Notes under the pieces: generated by a model
The model's database searches: none
Seen by the model: the letters and a program-made list of their open reading frames with translations, nothing else
What the model was told of the DNA's origin: nothing
Shown here: piece after piece, positions 21,506 through 29,576 of the stretch
How positions within the stretch are numbered: position 1 is the stretch's first letter
Layout: each line of letters opens with the position of its first letter
Translations under genes and position numbers: made by a program
Source of the DNA: Dryocola boscaweniae
Lineage (GTDB): Bacteria > Pseudomonadota > Gammaproteobacteria > Enterobacterales > Enterobacteriaceae
DNA: 64,000 bases
Assembly (NCBI RefSeq): GCF_025215095.1
Contig: NZ_JALHAP010000079.1
Span: 124,001-188,000, forward strand
Direction of reading: 5' to 3'

Positions 21506-23239
21506 GTGAAACAGCAAAAGCAACTTCGTCGCCGGGTGGTGGATGACACGGCGGTCTTACCGGCGGGTTTACCTCCGCTGTTAAAACGTCTCTATGCCAG
21601 TCGCGGAGTGCGTGGCGAACAGGATCTGGAACGCAGCGTGAAAGGGATGCTGCCCTGGAAGCAGCTCAACGGCATGGAAAAAGCTGTTGAAATCCTGCAT
21701 AACGCGTTTCGTGAAGGGCTACGTATTATCGTCGTCGGAGATTTCGATGCCGATGGTGCGACCAGCACGGCATTGAGCGTGCTGGCGTTACGCAGCCTTG
21801 GTGGTACAAACGTGGGCTATCTGGTACCGAACCGTTTCGAGGATGGCTATGGCTTAAGTCCGGAAGTAGTGGATCAGGCCCATGCCCGCGGTGCGCAACT
21901 GATTCTGACGGTTGATAACGGTATTTCATCGCACAGCGGCGTTGACCGCGCGCATAAGTTGGGCATTCCTGTGATCGTGACAGATCACCACCTGCCCGGT
22001 TCGGAGCTTCCGGCTGCGGAAGCCATCATCAATCCGAATCTGGTTGACTGCGAATTCCCGTCAAAATCACTCGCAGGCGTAGGCGTTGCGTTTTACCTGA
22101 TGCTCGCTCTGCGCGCGCATCTGCGCGACTGCGGCTGGTTTGAACAGCAGGGGCTTGCGATCCCAAATCTGGCGGAACTGTTGGATCTGGTGGCGCTGGG
22201 TACGGTGGCAGACGTTGTGCCTCTTGATACCAACAATCGCATCCTTACCTGGCAAGGTTTAAGCCGTATTCGCGCAGGGGTTTGCCGTCCGGGCATACGC
22301 GCGCTGCTTGAGGTCGCCAATCGTGAACCCCATAAGCTTGCGGCCAGCGATCTGGGCTTTGCTCTGGGGCCGCGCCTGAATGCGGCGGGGCGTCTGGACG
22401 ATATGTCCGTCGGCGTGGCGTTACTGCTTAGCGAAAACATCGGCGAAGCGCGCATGCTCGCGAACGAACTCGACGCGCTGAATCAAACCCGCAAAGAGAT
22501 AGAGCAGGGCATGCAGGTTGAAGCGTTAACGCTGTGCGAAAAGCTGGAGCGCAGCAACGAAGAGTTGCCGTATGGCCTTGCGATGTATCATCCCGAGTGG
22601 CATCAGGGCGTGGTCGGCATTCTTGCCTCGCGTATTAAAGAACGCTTCAACCGTCCGGTGATAGCTTTTGCGCCGGCAGGCGACGGCACGCTTAAAGGCT
22701 CCGGGCGTTCAATTCAGGGGCTGCATATGCGCGATGCGCTGGAGCGGCTGGATACGCTGAATCCAGGCCTGATGCTAAAATTCGGCGGCCATGCCATGGC
22801 CGCGGGGCTGTCCCTTGAAGAAGCGCGTTTTGAAGAGTTCCGCCAGCGCTTCGGCGAACTGGTGGGGGAATGGCTCGATCCTGCGCTGTTGCAAGGCGAA
22901 ATCTGGTCCGATGGCGCGCTTGCCGCATCGGAAATGACGCTGGAAATCGCCGAGATGCTGCGTGATGCAGGTCCCTGGGGGCAGATGTTCCCGGAACCGC
23001 TGTTCGACGGTAAGTTCCGCCTGCTGCAACAGCGGCTGGTCGGCGAGCGTCATCTGAAGGTGATGGTGGAACCGCTGGGCGGCGGCCCGCTGCTGGACGG
23101 CATCGCTTTTAATGTCGATACCGCTCACTGGCCGGACAACGGCGTTCGCGAAGTCGAACTGGCTTTCAAGCTCGATGTAAATGAGTTTCGCGGTAACCGA
23201 ACAGTGCAGCTTTTAATCGACCATATCTGGGCGTTATAA
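21506..23239 (+). CDS. recJ: single-stranded-DNA-specific exonuclease RecJ
   Basis: 5'-3' single-strand exonuclease of the DHH family used in recombination and mismatch repair. It has 577 residues, as in E. coli. Motifs in order: [14 protein letters not shown] (about 75), [27 protein letters not shown] and the DHHA1 signature [12 protein letters not shown] near residue 425. The start is GTG at 21506, four bases after the dsbC stop, so it is coupled to dsbC. Confidence 0.96.
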   Translation: MKQQKQLRRRVVDDTAVLPAGLPPLLKRLYASRGVRGEQDLERSVKGMLPWKQLNGMEKAVEILHNAFREGLRIIVVGDFDADGATSTALSVLALRSLGGTNVGYLVPNRFEDGYGLSPEVVDQAHARGAQLILTVDNGISSHSGVDRAHKLGIPVIVTDHHLPGSELPAAEAIINPNLVDCEFPSKSLAGVGVAFYLMLALRAHLRDCGWFEQQGLAIPNLAELLDLVALGTVADVVPLDTNNRILTWQGLSRIRAGVCRPGIRALLEVANREPHKLAASDLGFALGPRLNAAGRLDDMSVGVALLLSENIGEARMLANELDALNQTRKEIEQGMQVEALTLCEKLERSNEELPYGLAMYHPEWHQGVVGILASRIKERFNRPVIAFAPAGDGTLKGSGRSIQGLHMRDALERLDTLNPGLMLKFGGHAMAAGLSLEEARFEEFRQRFGELVGEWLDPALLQGEIWSDGALAASEMTLEIAEMLRDAGPWGQMFPEPLFDGKFRLLQQRLVGERHLKVMVEPLGGGPLLDGIAFNVDTAHWPDNGVREVELAFKLDVNEFRGNRTVQLLIDHIWAL

Positions 23240-23333
23240 AGCCAACCAAAGCTATAAAATGTGGCGTAATTCCGGTAAACTTTCCGGTTTACGACCGCAT
23301 TTTCGTCTTAGTCCCCAACATAAGATATTACAC

Positions 23334-24432
23334 ATGTTTGAAATTAACCCGGTAAAAAACCGCATCCAGGACCTCACAGAGCGCAGCGACGTTCTTAGGG
23401 GGTATCTTTGACTACGATGCCAAGAAAGAGCGCCTGGAAGAAGTAAACGCAGAGCTGGAACAGCCTGATGTGTGGAACGAACCTGAACGCGCGCAGGCGC
23501 TGGGTAAAGAGCGTTCTGCACTGGAAGCGATTGTCGAAACGTTGGATCAAATGACCCAGGGGCTGGAAGATGTTTCCGGTTTGCTGGAGCTTGCTATTGA
23601 AGCCGACGACGAAGAAACCTTCAATGAAGCCGTTGTTGAGTTAGATCAGCTTGAAGCCAAACTGGCGCAGCTCGAATTCCGTCGTATGTTCTCAGGCGAT
23701 TACGACAGCGCCGACTGCTACATCGATATCCAGGCAGGCTCCGGTGGTACCGAAGCGCAGGACTGGGCAAGCATGTTGATGCGTATGTATTTGCGCTGGG
23801 CCGAAGCGCGCGGGTTCAAAACAGAAATCATTGAAGAATCCGAAGGCGAAGTGGCGGGCATCAAGTCTGTGACGATCAAAATTCAGGGCGAATACGCTTT
23901 TGGCTGGCTGCGCACCGAAACCGGCGTGCATCGTCTGGTTCGTAAGAGTCCTTTCGACTCCGGCGGCCGTCGCCATACTTCCTTTAGCTCTGCCTTCGTC
24001 TATCCGGAAGTGGATGACGACATTGATATCGAAATCAACCCGGCCGATTTGCGTATCGACGTATATCGCGCGTCAGGCGCGGGCGGTCAGCACGTTAACC
24101 GTACAGAATCTGCGGTACGTATTACCCACATTCCGACCAACACCGTCACCCAGTGCCAGAACGACCGTTCGCAGCATAAGAACAAAGATCAGGCCATGAA
24201 GCAGATGAAAGCGAAGTTATACGAGCTGGAAATGCAGAAGAAAAATGCTGAGAAGCAGGCGCTGGAAGACAACAAATCGGATATCGGCTGGGGTAGCCAG
24301 ATTCGTTCTTACGTCCTTGATGATTCCCGTATCAAAGACTTGCGTACCGGGGTTGAAACCCGCAACACGCAGGCCGTACTGGATGGCGATCTGGACAAAT
24401 TTATCGAAGCAAGTTTGAAAGCAGGGTTATGA
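23334..24432 (+). CDS. prfB: peptide chain release factor 2 (with programmed +1 frameshift)
   Basis: Terminates translation at UGA and UAA. The gene is read as 23334-23408 joined to 23410-24432, giving 365 residues as in E. coli. The first 25 codons run into an in-frame TGA (23409-23411), and a +1 shift at CTT-T continues the protein. The codon-recognition tripeptide SPF is in RKSPFDSGG and the catalytic GGQ in [11 protein letters not shown]. The residue four before GGQ's first glycine block (246 in E. coli numbering) is alanine, the form found in most bacteria, not the threonine of E. coli K-12. lysS follows after 9 bp. Confidence 0.97.
23397..23412 (+). promoter_or_regulatory. prfB programmed frameshift site
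   Basis: AGGGGGTATCTTTGAC: an internal Shine-Dalgarno-like AGGGGG three bases before the slippery CTT codon, then T and the UGA stop followed by C, the weak-termination context. This is the known RF2 autoregulation signal: low RF2 slows termination at UGA and raises frameshifting. Confidence 0.97.
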
Positions 24433-24441
24433 GGAACCAAC

Positions 24442-25959
24442 ATGTCTGAACAACAAGCACAGGGCACCGAAGCGGCAGTCGATCTTAATAATGAACTCAA
24501 AACCCGCCGCGAGAAGCTGGCTGGCCTGCGCGAGCAGGGCATTGCCTTCCCAAACGACTTCCGTCGCGATCATACCTCAGACCTTCTGCACGCAGACTTT
24601 GACGGTAAAGAGAACGAAGAGCTTGAAGCGCTTAATATCGAAGTTACCGTCGCTGGCCGCATGATGACTCGTCGTATTATGGGTAAAGCTTCTTTCGTGA
24701 CTTTACAGGATGTTGGCGGCCGTATTCAGTTGTACGTTGCCCGTGACGATCTGCCTGAAGGCATCTATAACGAGCAGTTCAAAAAATGGGACCTCGGCGA
24801 TATCCTCGGCGCGCGCGGCAAGCTGTTTAAAACCAAAACCGGCGAGTTGTCTATTCATTGCACCGAGCTGCGCCTGCTGACTAAAGCCCTGCGTCCTTTG
24901 CCGGATAAATTCCACGGCCTGCAGGATCAGGAAGCGCGTTACCGCCAGCGTTACCTGGATCTGATTTCCAACGACGAATCCCGCAACACCTTTAAAGTGC
25001 GTTCTCAGATCATGTCCGGCATTCGTAACTTCATGGTTGGCCGCGGCTTTATGGAAGTCGAAACGCCAATGATGCAGGTGATCCCCGGCGGCGCGTCTGC
25101 TCGCCCGTTTATCACCCACCACAATGCGCTGGACATCGATATGTACCTGCGTATTGCGCCGGAGCTGTATCTGAAGCGTCTGGTTGTCGGCGGCTTCGAG
25201 CGCGTATTCGAAATCAACCGTAATTTCCGTAACGAAGGTATCTCCCCGCGTCATAACCCAGAGTTCACCATGATGGAACTCTATATGGCGTATGCGGATT
25301 ACAAAGATCTGATCGAACTGACCGAATCCCTGTTCCGTACCCTGGCGCAGGACGTTCTGGGCACCACCGAAGTGAAATATGGCGAAGAGATTTTCGATTT
25401 CGGCAAGCCGTTCGAAAAACTCACCATGCGCGAAGCTATCAAAAAACACCGCCCTGAAACCAATATCGACGATCTCGACGATATGGGCAAAGCGCTGGAA
25501 ATCGCGGCTGCTATCGGTATTAAAGTTGAGAAGAGCTGGGGTCTGGGCCGCGTAGTCACTGAGATCTTCGAAGAGGTTGCCGAAAGCCATCTGATTCAGC
25601 CTACCTTCATCACTGAATATCCGGCAGAAGTTTCTCCGCTGGCGCGTCGTAACGATGAAAATCCAGAAATCACTGACCGCTTCGAGTTCTTCATCGGCGG
25701 CCGTGAAATCGGTAACGGCTTCTCTGAGCTCAATGATGCAGAAGACCAGGCGCAGCGCTTTGCTGACCAGGTTGCGGCGAAAGACGCAGGCGATGACGAA
25801 GCGATGTTCTTCGACGAAGACTACGTGACTGCGCTGGAGCACGGCCTGCCGCCAACGGCTGGCCTGGGCATCGGTATCGACCGTATGGTTATGCTGTTCA
25901 CCGACAGCCATACCATCCGCGACGTTATCCTGTTCCCTGCATTGCGTCCGGTTAAGTAA
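24442..25959 (+). CDS. lysS: lysyl-tRNA synthetase (class II)
   Basis: Charges tRNA-Lys. The 505-residue protein has an N-terminal anticodon-binding OB fold (about 65-150) and a class II core: motif 1 in [17 protein letters not shown], motif 2 in [18 protein letters not shown] and motif 3 in [14 protein letters not shown]. The end, [13 protein letters not shown], is conserved. It follows prfB by 9 bp, the E. coli prfB-lysS operon, and ends at a strong hairpin terminator. In E. coli there is a second, inducible lysU elsewhere; constitutive lysS is the copy beside prfB. Confidence 0.97.
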   Translation: MSEQQAQGTEAAVDLNNELKTRREKLAGLREQGIAFPNDFRRDHTSDLLHADFDGKENEELEALNIEVTVAGRMMTRRIMGKASFVTLQDVGGRIQLYVARDDLPEGIYNEQFKKWDLGDILGARGKLFKTKTGELSIHCTELRLLTKALRPLPDKFHGLQDQEARYRQRYLDLISNDESRNTFKVRSQIMSGIRNFMVGRGFMEVETPMMQVIPGGASARPFITHHNALDIDMYLRIAPELYLKRLVVGGFERVFEINRNFRNEGISPRHNPEFTMMELYMAYADYKDLIELTESLFRTLAQDVLGTTEVKYGEEIFDFGKPFEKLTMREAIKKHRPETNIDDLDDMGKALEIAAAIGIKVEKSWGLGRVVTEIFEEVAESHLIQPTFITEYPAEVSPLARRNDENPEITDRFEFFIGGREIGNGFSELNDAEDQAQRFADQVAAKDAGDDEAMFFDEDYVTALEHGLPPTAGLGIGIDRMVMLFTDSHTIRDVILFPALRPVK

Positions 25960-25968
25960 ACCGTTCCG

Positions 25969-26010
25969 GGCTCCTCTCTTCGGAGAGGAGCCTGTTAATT
26001 ATGTTATTGT
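25969..26010 (+). terminator. intrinsic terminator of prfB-lysS
   Basis: A 10-bp perfect stem GGCTCCTCTC / GAGAGGAGCC with a TTCG tetraloop (25969-25992) begins 9 bp after lysS. It is followed by a T-rich but interrupted stretch (TGTTAATTATGTTATTGTTT). Confidence 0.8.
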
Positions 26011-26786
26011 TTCAGAGGCTTAGTTTGCGCAAGGAAAGCACAGTCAGCAAATGGGCATTGAATGCCGCCGTCGCCATCCTGGGCCTGTTACTCGTCGCGT
26101 GCTCATCAAACAAAGCGAATACTTCTAAAGCATCCGCAGGCAGTTACAGCGGGTCGGTTTATATCGTCAAACGTGGCGACACGCTCTATCGCATCTCGCG
26201 CATGACCGGCTCAAGCGTCGGCGAACTGGCGCGTCTTAACGGCATTTCCGCCCCTTATACCCTTGAGATCGGACAAAAGATTCGCGTAAAGGGCAGTTCT
26301 GCAAAGAAAAAAACAGCCGTCGCGAAAACGTCGAAACCCCGCTCTTCAACCTCCAGCAACACTAGCGTGGCGAAAGTCGCGGCTCCCCCTGTGGGGTCAA
26401 GATGCTGGCGCTGGCCAACCAGCGGCAAAATTATCGAACCCTTCTCCAGCAGCGACGGCGGGAATAAAGGCATTGATATTGCCGGCTCGCGCGGCCAACC
26501 CATTTATGCATCCGCAGCGGGCACCGTGGTTTACGTTGGGGATCAGCTAAGAGGTTATGGCAACCTGGTGATGATTAAACACAGTGAAGACTACATTACT
26601 GCTTACGCCCACAACGATACAACGCTCGTCAATAACGGGCAAAAAGTGAGCGCAGGGCAGAAAATCGCCACTATGGGCAGCACCGGCTCCGATTCGGTTA
26701 ATCTGCACTTCCAGATCCGTTACCGGGCTACGGCATTAGACCCGCTGCGATATTTGCCCCCACAGGGCAGCAAACCTTCTTGCTAA
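26001..26786 (+). CDS. actS: LysM/LytM-domain lipoprotein ActS (YgeR), amidase activator
   Basis: An envelope lipoprotein that activates the cell-wall amidases (chiefly AmiC in E. coli). It has a lipobox LLVAC near residue 34, a LysM domain (YIVKRGDTLYRISRMTG, about 52-98), an S/T/K-rich linker and a C-terminal M23/LytM domain. The M23 metal-site residues are lost: NKGID replaces HxGxD and NLHFQ replaces HLH, the degenerate state typical of an activator. The start is uncertain: ATG 26001 lies in the T-rich tail of the lysS terminator, while TTG 26025 has AGAGG six bases upstream. glyU follows. Confidence 0.88.
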   Translation: MLLFQRLSLRKESTVSKWALNAAVAILGLLLVACSSNKANTSKASAGSYSGSVYIVKRGDTLYRISRMTGSSVGELARLNGISAPYTLEIGQKIRVKGSSAKKKTAVAKTSKPRSSTSSNTSVAKVAAPPVGSRCWRWPTSGKIIEPFSSSDGGNKGIDIAGSRGQPIYASAAGTVVYVGDQLRGYGNLVMIKHSEDYITAYAHNDTTLVNNGQKVSAGQKIATMGSTGSDSVNLHFQIRYRATALDPLRYLPPQGSKPSC

Positions 26787-26836
26787 GTGGTGCGCAAACA
26801 ACCGTTTAAAATACCAACACTTAGTATGATTGCCCC

Positions 26837-26864
26837 TTGTCACCTTGCCCCGGAGGGTTATAAT
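26837..26864 (+). promoter_or_regulatory. sigma-70 promoter of glyU
   Basis: TTGTCA (26837-26842), 16-bp spacer, TATAAT (26859-26864), then a GC-rich discriminator GCCGGGGC. This is the stringent-type arrangement expected of a tRNA promoter; transcription should begin near 26871. Confidence 0.75.
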
Positions 26865-26883
26865 GCCGGGGCTCCTCAAAAAA

Positions 26884-26957
26884 GCGGGTGTAGTTCAATG
26901 GTAGAACGGCAGCTTCCCAAGCTGCATACGAGGGTTCGATTCCCTTCACCCGCTCCA
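26884..26957 (+). tRNA. glyU: tRNA-Gly (anticodon CCC)
   Basis: A 74-nt tRNA with encoded CCA. The acceptor stem GCGGGTG pairs fully with CACCCGC, the T-arm is GAGGGTTCGATTCCCTT, and the anticodon loop TTCCCAA gives CCC, reading GGG. It is nearly identical to E. coli glyU and in the same place after ygeR. glyU is a known integration site for islands in E. coli (ETT2), and accessory genes follow here too. Confidence 0.97.
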
Positions 26958-27532
26958 GATCTCTCCCCTTGTGGAGCAAGCATTCTAAAATGCTGCTCTG
27001 CCAGCAACTTAAATAGTTACCTATTTCAGTCGCTTACGGGTTCTACCTTATTGAACTACACAAGTGATTATCACGCTTTGGTTAGTGGTGAGATGAGAGC
27101 TTATGAAAGCGTTGGCGGTGGTTTCAAGGTTCTTACCGCGATAGCCCAACAATGAACACAAAGCCCGCACCCGGCATTAATTCTCATAAACTTTTAACCG
27201 TTCCACACTTAGCGCGGTGTCTTGATCCTGCTTGTCGTGATGACATTGCAGCAGATAAACGAGCAAATGTTGGGAAGCCTAACCAGATCGGGAAAGGATC
27301 TGGTTCTGCCGTGGTGTTCACCGTGCCATAAATGAACGCTACTCGATAAGAGAGCGGTTAACTGACAAAATCCCTGATGATCCGTCTACGGCGCTTTCTG
27401 TTGGATACCCAACACGGCGCTAAATGGCAAGCATTGTCTAAGTTCAGACATTTCTTTGAAATTATTTTTCTTTTGTCCGATTGCATAGGAGTACGATAAG
27501 CAAGCAAATCAATAGAAACCATAGGGTTACTG
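26958..27532. other. gene-poor left part of the glyU-associated island
   Basis: 575 bp between glyU and the first clear island gene. No RNA gene or integrase is seen. Short open frames occur: a 20-codon frame beginning at ATG 27093 whose stop overlaps a 59-codon frame at 27152-27331. They lack good ribosome sites and may be remnants of decayed mobile genes. No copy of the tRNA 3' end was found by eye in 27000-29600. Confidence 0.5.
27152..27331 (+). CDS. small open frame of 59 codons, possible remnant
   Basis: Starts MNTKPAPGINSHKLLTVPHL and ends GSAVVFTVP. Its ATG overlaps the stop of a 20-codon frame (ATGA), which could be coupling or chance. There is no recognisable Shine-Dalgarno and no family I recognise. 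It may be a fragment of an older gene of the island. Coding status is doubtful. Confidence 0.25.
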   Translation: MNTKPAPGINSHKLLTVPHLARCLDPACRDDIAADKRANVGKPNQIGKGSGSAVVFTVP

Positions 27533-27991
27533 ATGGATACAGTAGAAGAACTAAACGGAACGTACTTCTATGCGGGAAAATCGAATCTTACCGCCTCTGA
27601 ACTGTTTTTCATGATTTTCTGTGAAACAACAGCGGATCATTTTGGGATTGATGATGTTGTGGCTGTGGTAGCCCTTTATAGTGGAGTCAATAACCAGAAA
27701 ACCCGAACGAAACCCAAGGGAGCAAAAGAAGGCACTTCGCGAGTATCAAAAACAATGCGGAAGTTTTTCAAGACCGCAAAATTTCCTTACGGGATAAAGT
27801 TGCCAACTTGGGTAGGGGGTTATACGCCCTGGACGGCAGAGCGGCGAATGGTTGCGAAAGTTAGTACCTTTGTAGGGCGAACTATTCCACTTGTAGGTGA
27901 AGTTATTTTATTGGCTGATGTGTCACAGATCACCTACTGCGCTATACGTGACTATAACCGTATAGCACGGGGTAACGATAAATTATGGTAG
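27533..27991 (+). CDS. small hydrophobic protein of the Hcp-linked accessory cassette
   Basis: A 152-residue protein with no function I can assign. Two hydrophobic stretches are visible: DVVAVVALYSGV (about 42-53) and a longer one, VGRTIPLVGEVILLADVSQI (about 117-138), with a basic central region rich in K and R (about 57-80). I recall similar small proteins with a late hydrophobic hairpin beside hcp and DUF1493 genes in enterobacteria, but cannot check this here. It ends 7 bp inside the start of the next gene, so the two are co-translated. A+T content is higher than in the flanking core genes. It could be an effector, a membrane anchor or an immunity-type protein. Confidence 0.7.
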   Translation: MDTVEELNGTYFYAGKSNLTASELFFMIFCETTADHFGIDDVVAVVALYSGVNNQKTRTKPKGAKEGTSRVSKTMRKFFKTAKFPYGIKLPTWVGGYTPWTAERRMVAKVSTFVGRTIPLVGEVILLADVSQITYCAIRDYNRIARGNDKLW

Positions 27992-28317
27992 ATGACATTG
28001 AGCAACGTGTATTTGCGTTGGCAAGGCGCTACAACGGCGTTTATTTGTTTAATAACGACAAAAAGCAAAAGCTGCTAACACTGGAAACTGACTTTGATAC
28101 TGATATGCAGTTGGATGTTGGCGAAGCCGAAGATTTGATGGATGAATTCTTCAAGGAATTCCGGGTTGAACGAGGCCACTTTAAGATTGAAACATACTAC
28201 CCTGACGAGCCTTTTTCATGGAATCCATTCAAGAAATTTCCCCCGATCCCCGTTCCAGATTTCACTATCGGTATGCTGATCGAGTCAGCAAAAGCCGGGA
28301 AATGGTTGTACGACTAA
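27985..28317 (+). CDS. DUF1493-like small acidic protein
   Basis: A 110-residue acidic protein resembling the DUF1493 family of Enterobacteriaceae (about 110 residues, function unknown). Visible features are the acidic run LETDFDTDMQLDVGEAEDLMDEFFKEF (described in part: ETDFDTDMQLD then LMDEFF) in the middle, the FSWNPFKKFPP segment, and FTIGMLIESAKAGKWLYD at the end. It overlaps the upstream 152-residue gene and is followed 18 bp later by hcp on the same strand. The three probably form one transcript. The pairing of a hydrophobic protein with a small acidic protein is suggestive of a partner or neutraliser, which is inference only. Confidence 0.75.
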   Translation: MVDDIEQRVFALARRYNGVYLFNNDKKQKLLTLETDFDTDMQLDVGEAEDLMDEFFKEFRVERGHFKIETYYPDEPFSWNPFKKFPPIPVPDFTIGMLIESAKAGKWLYD

Positions 28318-28335
28318 TTGCAAGGAGCTTAATAA

Positions 28336-28821
28336 ATGGCTGTACCTGTTCACCTAATTTTAAAAGATGATGGCGGTTCTCAGATTATGGGATCTTGTGA
28401 TGTTCACGGAAGGGATGGAAGCATAGAGCTACGCAGCTTGCAGCACGGTGTAATTATCCCTACAGATTCGCTCACTGGTAAAGTTACTGGTTCCCGTCAA
28501 CACTGCTCTTTTAATTTCACCAAAGAGATCGATAGTTCATCCCCTTACCTGTTTAAAGCCGTTGCAACAGGCCAGACACTTAAAAGTGCTGAATTTCAGT
28601 TTTACAGAATAAACTACAGTGGACAAGAGGAAATTTACTACACGATCACTTTGGAAAACGTGAAAGTGGTTAGCCATAGTCCACTGATGCACGACACTCG
28701 CAACGTAACAGGTACAGGACATATGGAAGATGTTTCTCTGAGTTATGAGAAAATCACTCATCTCTATAAAGACGGAAATATTCTTCACTCAGATTCGTGG
28801 AACGAGAAGAAACAAGCCTAA
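28336..28821 (+). CDS. hcp: orphan Hcp-family type VI secretion tube protein
   Basis: A 161-residue protein of the Hcp1 (TssD) family, which stacks as hexameric rings to form the inner tube of type VI secretion systems and can carry effectors in its lumen. It begins AVPVHLILKDDGGSQIMGSCD and contains FTKEIDSSSPYLFKAVATGQ, TLKSAEFQFYRI and YEKITHLYKDGNILHSDSW, all standard for enterobacterial Hcp. No C-terminal effector extension is present. No other tss gene is in the window, so the sheath and baseplate must be supplied from elsewhere. The start has AAGGAG eight bases upstream. A hairpin terminator follows. Confidence 0.92.
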   Translation: MAVPVHLILKDDGGSQIMGSCDVHGRDGSIELRSLQHGVIIPTDSLTGKVTGSRQHCSFNFTKEIDSSSPYLFKAVATGQTLKSAEFQFYRINYSGQEEIYYTITLENVKVVSHSPLMHDTRNVTGTGHMEDVSLSYEKITHLYKDGNILHSDSWNEKKQA

Positions 28822-28831
28822 CAGCATAAGA

Positions 28832-28856
28832 AAGGGGGGCATTACGCCCCCTTGTA
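28832..28856 (+). terminator. terminator after hcp
   Basis: AAGGGGGGC-ATTAC-GCCCCCTT, 10 bp after the hcp stop, then TGTATCATT. Strong stem, weak T-tract. It closes the 27533-28821 transcript. Confidence 0.65.
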
Positions 28857-28975
28857 TCATTCCTGTAGAGACCGTAGCCACATCATCAACCAGTGGATGC
28901 CCATAGCAAATAGCACGTATGAGCAAGTGCATAAATTTGTTTGGTTTACATTTTTGCAACAATGCTAAAGAGGCT

Positions 28976-29386
28976 ATGATTATATCATTTGTTCACATGC
29001 GCATCGCTCGGCCCGTCACCAACCTTGAACTTTCTTATCAGATGTACAGTAAAGGCCTCGACCTGAATAAGATTGCTGATTTCAACGACCATGAAGGTTT
29101 CAGCGGAATCATGTTGGGGCGGGAAGGATTGCACTGGCACATGGAGTTAACTACCTGCCATTATCACCCGGTTAAGCCATTGCATACGGAAGAAGACCTA
29201 CTGGTTTTGTACTACCCAGATAGTACTGAGTGGGAAGGTGTGCGTGCAAGAATGGTTGAATCCGGCTTTATTTTTGTTCGTTCATTCAATCCGTATTGGG
29301 ACGTTAGCGGGCGCACTTTCGAAGATCGAGATGGTTATCGCATCGTTATCCAAAATAGAAGTTGGCCAATGCCCAAAAATGACTAA
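28976..29386 (+). CDS. VOC-fold (glyoxalase/bleomycin-resistance-like) protein
   Basis: A protein of about 136 residues with the beta-alpha-beta-beta-beta repeats of the VOC superfamily: RIARPVTNLELSYQMYSKGLDL, GFSGIMLGREGLHWHMEL, and the second half ending FNPYWDVSGRTFEDRDGYRIVIQN. It is most like the YycE-type members found in many enterobacteria, whose substrate is not known. The start is uncertain: the frame opens at 28919, while ATG 28976 has AAGAGG only two bases upstream and ATG 28997 begins right at the first beta strand. It is the last gene of the glyU island. Confidence 0.8.
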   Translation: MIISFVHMRIARPVTNLELSYQMYSKGLDLNKIADFNDHEGFSGIMLGREGLHWHMELTTCHYHPVKPLHTEEDLLVLYYPDSTEWEGVRARMVESGFIFVRSFNPYWDVSGRTFEDRDGYRIVIQNRSWPMPKND

Positions 29387-29492
29387 TCCTCAATATCGAA
29401 TGTTATGGTGTATTTGCACGATTCAGACGGTCTTATCGTCGCTATCTCTGTCCTGGTGGCGTTTTCGTAGATGCACACCTTAGCGTTCTCTG

Positions 29493-29533
29493 TAGTGGTC
29501 AACAAAAGCTGTGCCAGTTTTTGTTGACCACTA
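29493..29533. repeat. perfect 15-bp inverted repeat at the island edge
   Basis: TAGTGGTCAACAAAA at 29493-29507 and its exact complement at 29519-29533, with an 11-bp centre (GCTGTGCCAGT). It lies between the VOC gene and the 3' end of the cyclic glucan synthase gene. It could be a bidirectional terminator for these convergent genes or the joined ends of a lost insertion sequence. Confidence 0.8.
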
Positions 29534-29576
29534 CTATCTGCGGTTTTCTTCTGCTCCTGGTTTTCCGCATAAACCC

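Noticed and set aside
24703..25911. 402-codon open frame antisense to lysS
   Set aside because: Shadow of the conserved lysS frame; composition not protein-like.
26787..27155. 122-codon frame on the plus strand after actS
   Set aside because: It reads straight through tRNA-Gly and its promoter, so it cannot be a gene in full; only a 20-codon tail beyond the tRNA remains possible.
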